From Ilex aquifolium (taxonomy: Eukaryota > Streptophyta > Magnoliopsida > Aquifoliales > Aquifoliaceae): DNA of 64,000 nt. Made by a program: the position numbers and the translations under genes. The stretch is from contig OX637392.1 in NCBI GenBank assembly GCA_951799425.1, forward strand, positions 36,677,593 to 36,741,592, read 5' to 3'. Below the pieces are notes generated by a model. That model saw only the letters and a list, made by a program, of their open reading frames with translations. It searched no databases and was not told the origin of the DNA. This document shows, one piece after another, positions 60,791 through 64,000 of this stretch (position 1 is its first letter; each line of letters begins with the position of its first letter).

Positions 60791-62780
60791 AAGGGAAAAC
60801 ATGATTCGTGAGTTGAGAATTACAAAGAATGATCTCACTGATGAACAGCACGTCCAAGCTGTTATTAGATCTCTGTTTGACTCCTAGACCCGCACGAAAC
60901 AAATCATGACCCACAATGACAACATTAAGAATTTTGTTGACATCTCCCGTCATATGGAGCTAGAAGCGGAGCACCAAGAGGCAAACCGTATCACCATTCT
61001 TGTTGCCCAGGGTGGCAAGCACCATGATAAGCACAAAGGACAAGGCAAAAGGGGCAAGCATGATAGGTCTAGTAGGTTTACACCCAAGGTAGACAAGATA
61101 ACCAAGCACCGTAGAGGCAAAAGCTGTTGGGAAAAGAGTCAAGAGCAAGATGAAGTGCTATAACTGTTGAAAGCTGGGACACTTCACTCATGAGCGCATT
61201 GAGCTGAAGAATGTACCCCTACCCTTCATTCTCTCAGTTCTTGTGCTTGTGTATTCACACATGTTTTAGTTGCTCACACTTATCCTATGTGGATTGTTGA
61301 TACAGGAGTAACAAAATATATAGCCTGAGATCGAGTAGGGTTCATAGATTATCACTGCATTCCAGCTAACGCCCAAAGATTCTATATCGGATATGGCACT
61401 AGGGAAGAAGTACTTGGAGTTGATTCCTATCAGCTCTCATTGCACATTGGGCGTACATTGCTTCTAGACGATATGTTTTATGCATGGAGGACAGGATAAT
61501 CTACTATCAACTTTATCACTTCTATCTTTCGGTTATTATTTTAATTTCGATGGTGATAGGTTAGACATATTAGTAGATGGTATTGTATTTGGACATGATT
61601 TTATTATGAATGGTTTCTTTGAAGTTGATATGGTTGATTTTGTTTCCTCATATTCCTATGTAGCTAATGTTGATAAAGATACTGATTCTGTTATTTGGCA
61701 TGCTAGGTTGAAGCATATAGGACAAGATAGGATGACCCGGTTAGCTAGAGAATGCCTTTTAGGCTCACTCACTAAAGTTAACCTACCTATATATATTTGA
61801 GCCTTGTTTGGCTGGTAAAGCATGTAAAAACCTTTTGGCAAGGTTGTTAGAGCTACTCAGCCACTAGAGCTTATCCACTCCGATATTTGTGGACCAATGA
61901 ATGTGAAAGCACATCATAGAACGCCTTATTTCCTTACCATGATATATGAGTACCCGTGATATGGTTACATCTATTTGATAGCTCACCGCCATGAAGTATT
62001 GGATTGTTTCAAACGTTTTTTGACTGCGGTTGAGAATCAAATAGAAAAAAGTGTGTAAAATCTTTTCACACAGACCGCAAGCATGAGTATTTATCTGATC
62101 AATTTAAGGGTTTGTGTAAAGAAAAAGGGATACTCATACAACTTACTATTCCTGGTACTCCAAAAAAAAATGGTATAGCGAAGAAAAGGAATAGGGCATT
62201 ATTGGATATGGTTAGGTCAATGATGATGTAGGCCAACCTCCCAATATCTTTTTGGGGGGGTGCATTACTAGCCGCTACCAACATACTTAACCGAGTGCCT
62301 TCTCAGTCAGTTACTTCTACCCCATACAAGTTGTGGCATGGCGAAAAGCCTAATTTGGGGCATTTGCACCCATGGGTTCAGCTAGTTATGTGCACAATAG
62401 ATTACATAAGTATGGAAAGTAAGCATATCTTTATAAGGTATTCAAAAAGCTTAAAGGGATATATGATATATGGTGAACACCCAAATGGAGGAATGATTGA
62501 AGTTGAGTCACTGATTAACCCTAATTAATGCAAAATGTAATTAAATTAAAAGGTCAATTGTGTAATTAAATAAAGTTAAACTAGTCAAAATAAATCTAAT
62601 TAGGGTTAATGTGTGAATTAAGGATAATGCATTGAATGTTGTTCTTTTCAGGTTTTTATGCGTCAAAACGACGGGAGCCAATTATCAAAGCATGGAGAGC
62701 AACTTATCAAAGCATAGGGTGTAAATTATTAAAGCTCAAAACAAAAGGAGATCAAAGTGTAAATCAAGATCTTCTTGATA

Positions 62781-63032
62781 TTTGTAATTAAATATCTTTT
62801 AGGATAAATATCTTTTAGGATATTTGTAATTAAATATCTTTTAGGATAAATATCTTTTAGGATATTTGTAATTAAATATCTTTTAGGATAAATATCTTTT
62901 AGGATATTTGTAATTAAATATCTTTTAGGATAAATATCTTTTAGGATATTTGTAATTAAATATCTTTTAGGATAAATATCTTTTAGGATATTTGTAATTA
63001 AATATATTTTAGGATAAATATCTTTTAGGATA
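62781..63032. repeat. Six 42-bp tandem repeats upstream of a TATA box
   Basis: Starts at 62781, 62823, 62865, 62907, 62949 and 62991, followed by a partial unit. Each unit is TTTGTAATTAAATATC plus TTTTAGGATAAATATC plus TTTTAGGATA, so it holds two near-identical half units. The copies are almost identical; only the sixth has a visible change. The 14-residue repeats in the minus-strand frame are a by-product of the 42-bp period. Confidence 0.97.
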
Positions 63033-63050
63033 TTTGTAATTTGGATGCCT

Positions 63051-63058
63051 ATAAATAC
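63051..63058 (+). promoter_or_regulatory. TATA box of LTR-like copy 2
   Basis: GCCTATAAATACCCCCC lies immediately after the 42-bp repeats. TATAAATA is a strong plant TATA box, so transcription would start near 63080. Confidence 0.65.
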
Positions 63059-63204
63059 CCCCCTTGGGGGCTTGTAATGGGCATCCTTCTCTTGTTTCAT
63101 TTTTCTTGTAAAGAACATTTCTTCCTAGTGGAAAACACTCCAAAGGTCTTGAATCTTTTTCTTGAATCATCTTTCAAGTATTATTGCTTTATTTACTTTC
63201 TTGA

Positions 63205-63480
63205 GTTATTGTTTTCTTTTTATTAGATCTTGGTTGTGAATTAAACACCAAGAAGTTATTGTTTTCTTTTATGTTTTAGATCTTGGTTGTGAATTAAACA
63301 CCAAGAAGTTATTGTTTTCTTTTATGTTTTTATTATATCTTGGTTGTGGATTAAACACCAAGAAGTTGTTGTTTTCTTTTTATTAGATCTTGGTTGTGAA
63401 TTAAACACCAAGAAGTTGTTGTTTTCTTTTATGTATTATCATCTCTTGGTTGTGGATTAAACACCAAGTATTTATTGCTT
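63205..63480. repeat. Five tandem repeats of 50-57 bp
   Basis: Units start near 63205, 63255, 63308, 63365 and 63415, each with GTTATTGTTTTCTTTT (or GTTGTTG), ATCTTGGTTGTG and ATTAAACACCAAG. Length varies by a few bases in the T-rich part. They lie downstream of the TATA box, in the presumed transcribed leader. Confidence 0.93.
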
Positions 63481-64000
63481 TCTTTTAATTTAAGTATTGT
63501 TTTTTTTTTACTTCCATTGTTGGAGCTTCCTTCTTCCCCTTAGAGGAGTGAAACTCTTCCACTTTTCTAGAGCTTTACCAAAGCCGTGAAGGGTGGAACG
63601 TGATTCACTCATTCTTTGTCGAAGATCGGCTCCTTGTTTAGCTATTTTACTTTAAAGCATTTCACTTTTAGTGCTTGAGCATTTTACTTTGTAACACCTT
63701 TTGGGGATGAGTACCATTCATCATTCTAGCTTTACCATAGCTATGAAGGGTGAGTAGTCCTCATTCACTCTTTGGGAAGGGATGATAGATATGTAAAAGA
63801 TTAATCCGGACATTATGTTTGTGTATCACCTTTATGCTTAAATGTTCTATACTCCACTTGATTTTTGGGTGATTGAATGCACCTAGCAAAGTAAAGGTAC
63901 TTTGTATAATCAACGGTTTTTTCTATGATAAATGGATGACTCCTACATGGAAAGATCCATTGATTCAAGGCAAGTACCCTAACTAACTCTTCATGACAAA

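Larger units (their letters stand above)
56198..62511 (+). mobile_element. Ty1/copia element, plus strand, decayed and multiply interrupted
   Basis: Likely primer-binding site TGGTATTAGAGT at 56258-56269 (initiator-Met type), long leader, gag from 59823 (starts MATKNVVADLARGDK; KIQYLLNEQELLEHL), later gag at 60790-61160 (IRELK-like; IKNFVDISRHMELEAEHQEA), protease region near 61290 (MWIVDTGVTKYI), pre-integrase (DSVIWHARLKHIGQDRM, about 61690) and integrase to about 62526. RT and RNase H are cut off where LTR-like copy 2 begins. An LTR (57630-59320) and an unrelated insert (about 60190-60790) interrupt it. Many breaks. Confidence 0.8.
62512..64000 (+). mobile_element. LTR-like copy 2, cut by the window end
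   Basis: It begins TGATTAACCCTAATTAATG at 62512, abruptly ending copia integrase sequence. It carries six 42-bp repeats, a TATA box at 63051, five 50-57-bp repeats, and a further duplication of about 160 bp (AGAGCTTTACCAAAGCCGTGA at 63569; CTAGCTTTACCATAGCTATGA at 63727). No coding region is visible. Shared start and phrases link it to the copy ending at 49543. Whether all of 62512-64000 is one LTR is not known. Confidence 0.5.

Noticed and set aside
62729-63118. 129-residue minus-strand frame with a 14-residue repeat
   Set aside because: The repeat follows from the 42-bp DNA period upstream of a TATA box. There is no start context or homology.
1-64000. CRISPR arrays, bacterial-type operons, rRNA genes
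   Set aside because: None seen. The tandem repeats present are direct arrays without unique spacers, and the DNA is of plant nuclear type.

Overview
The window is plant nuclear DNA, almost certainly from a eudicot. It is AT-rich, carries Ty3/gypsy (Tat, Tekay chromovirus, Athila) and Ty1/copia retroelements of plant type, and holds one intron-rich host gene with plant-style GT-AG introns. The species cannot be named from sequence alone.

Layout. Positions 1-23619 are a nest of LTR retroelements. The oldest layer is a Tat-lineage Ty3/gypsy element read on the minus strand (5' LTR 23033-23619, gag and pol 22897 to 6433). Beyond the pol 3' end lie two antisense extra genes of the 'putative gypsy-type transposase' family (1301-4091 and 4922-5999, plus strand). 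A younger Tekay-type chromovirus (7174-18296) inserted into the Tat integrase and left a perfect 5-bp duplication (CCAAT). A solo LTR (7430-9287, duplication CTAGG) then inserted into the 3' LTR of the chromovirus. Removing the solo LTR and one CTAGG copy makes the two chromovirus LTRs 2261 and 2262 bp.

Positions 23620-33168 are mostly non-coding, with a receptor-kinase relic, two tRNA-derived SINE-like pieces, a GATACG-rich repeat family and a hAT-like MITE. Positions 33169-41626 hold 12 coding exons of the only recognisable host gene, a DHH/DHHA2 (PRUNE1-like exopolyphosphatase/phosphodiesterase) family protein. The exons keep frame exactly (1695 nt). A possible short first exon lies about 7.5 kb upstream at 25631-25669. 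The family's DHH signature reads NGD here, so the product may be a non-catalytic relative.

Positions 42000-46600 are repeats and simple sequence (CCA-rich blocks, poly-T, a CT microsatellite). Positions 46590-64000 are a second field of fossils: an Athila piece, a minus-strand copia, an old Tekay-like LTR containing a Mutator-type MITE with a perfect 9-bp duplication, and a plus-strand copia. The copia is interrupted by a nested LTR and by an organelle-like insert. Two copies of another LTR-like family lie at 49543 (minus) and 62512 (plus), the latter with 42-bp tandem repeats just upstream of a TATA box. No rRNA genes, CRISPR arrays or intact tRNA genes were seen. No complete new system is claimed. 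The strongest leads are the DHH-to-NGD host protein, the four 27-bp palindromic repeats between convergent Tat genes, and repeated palindromic words in unrelated LTRs.
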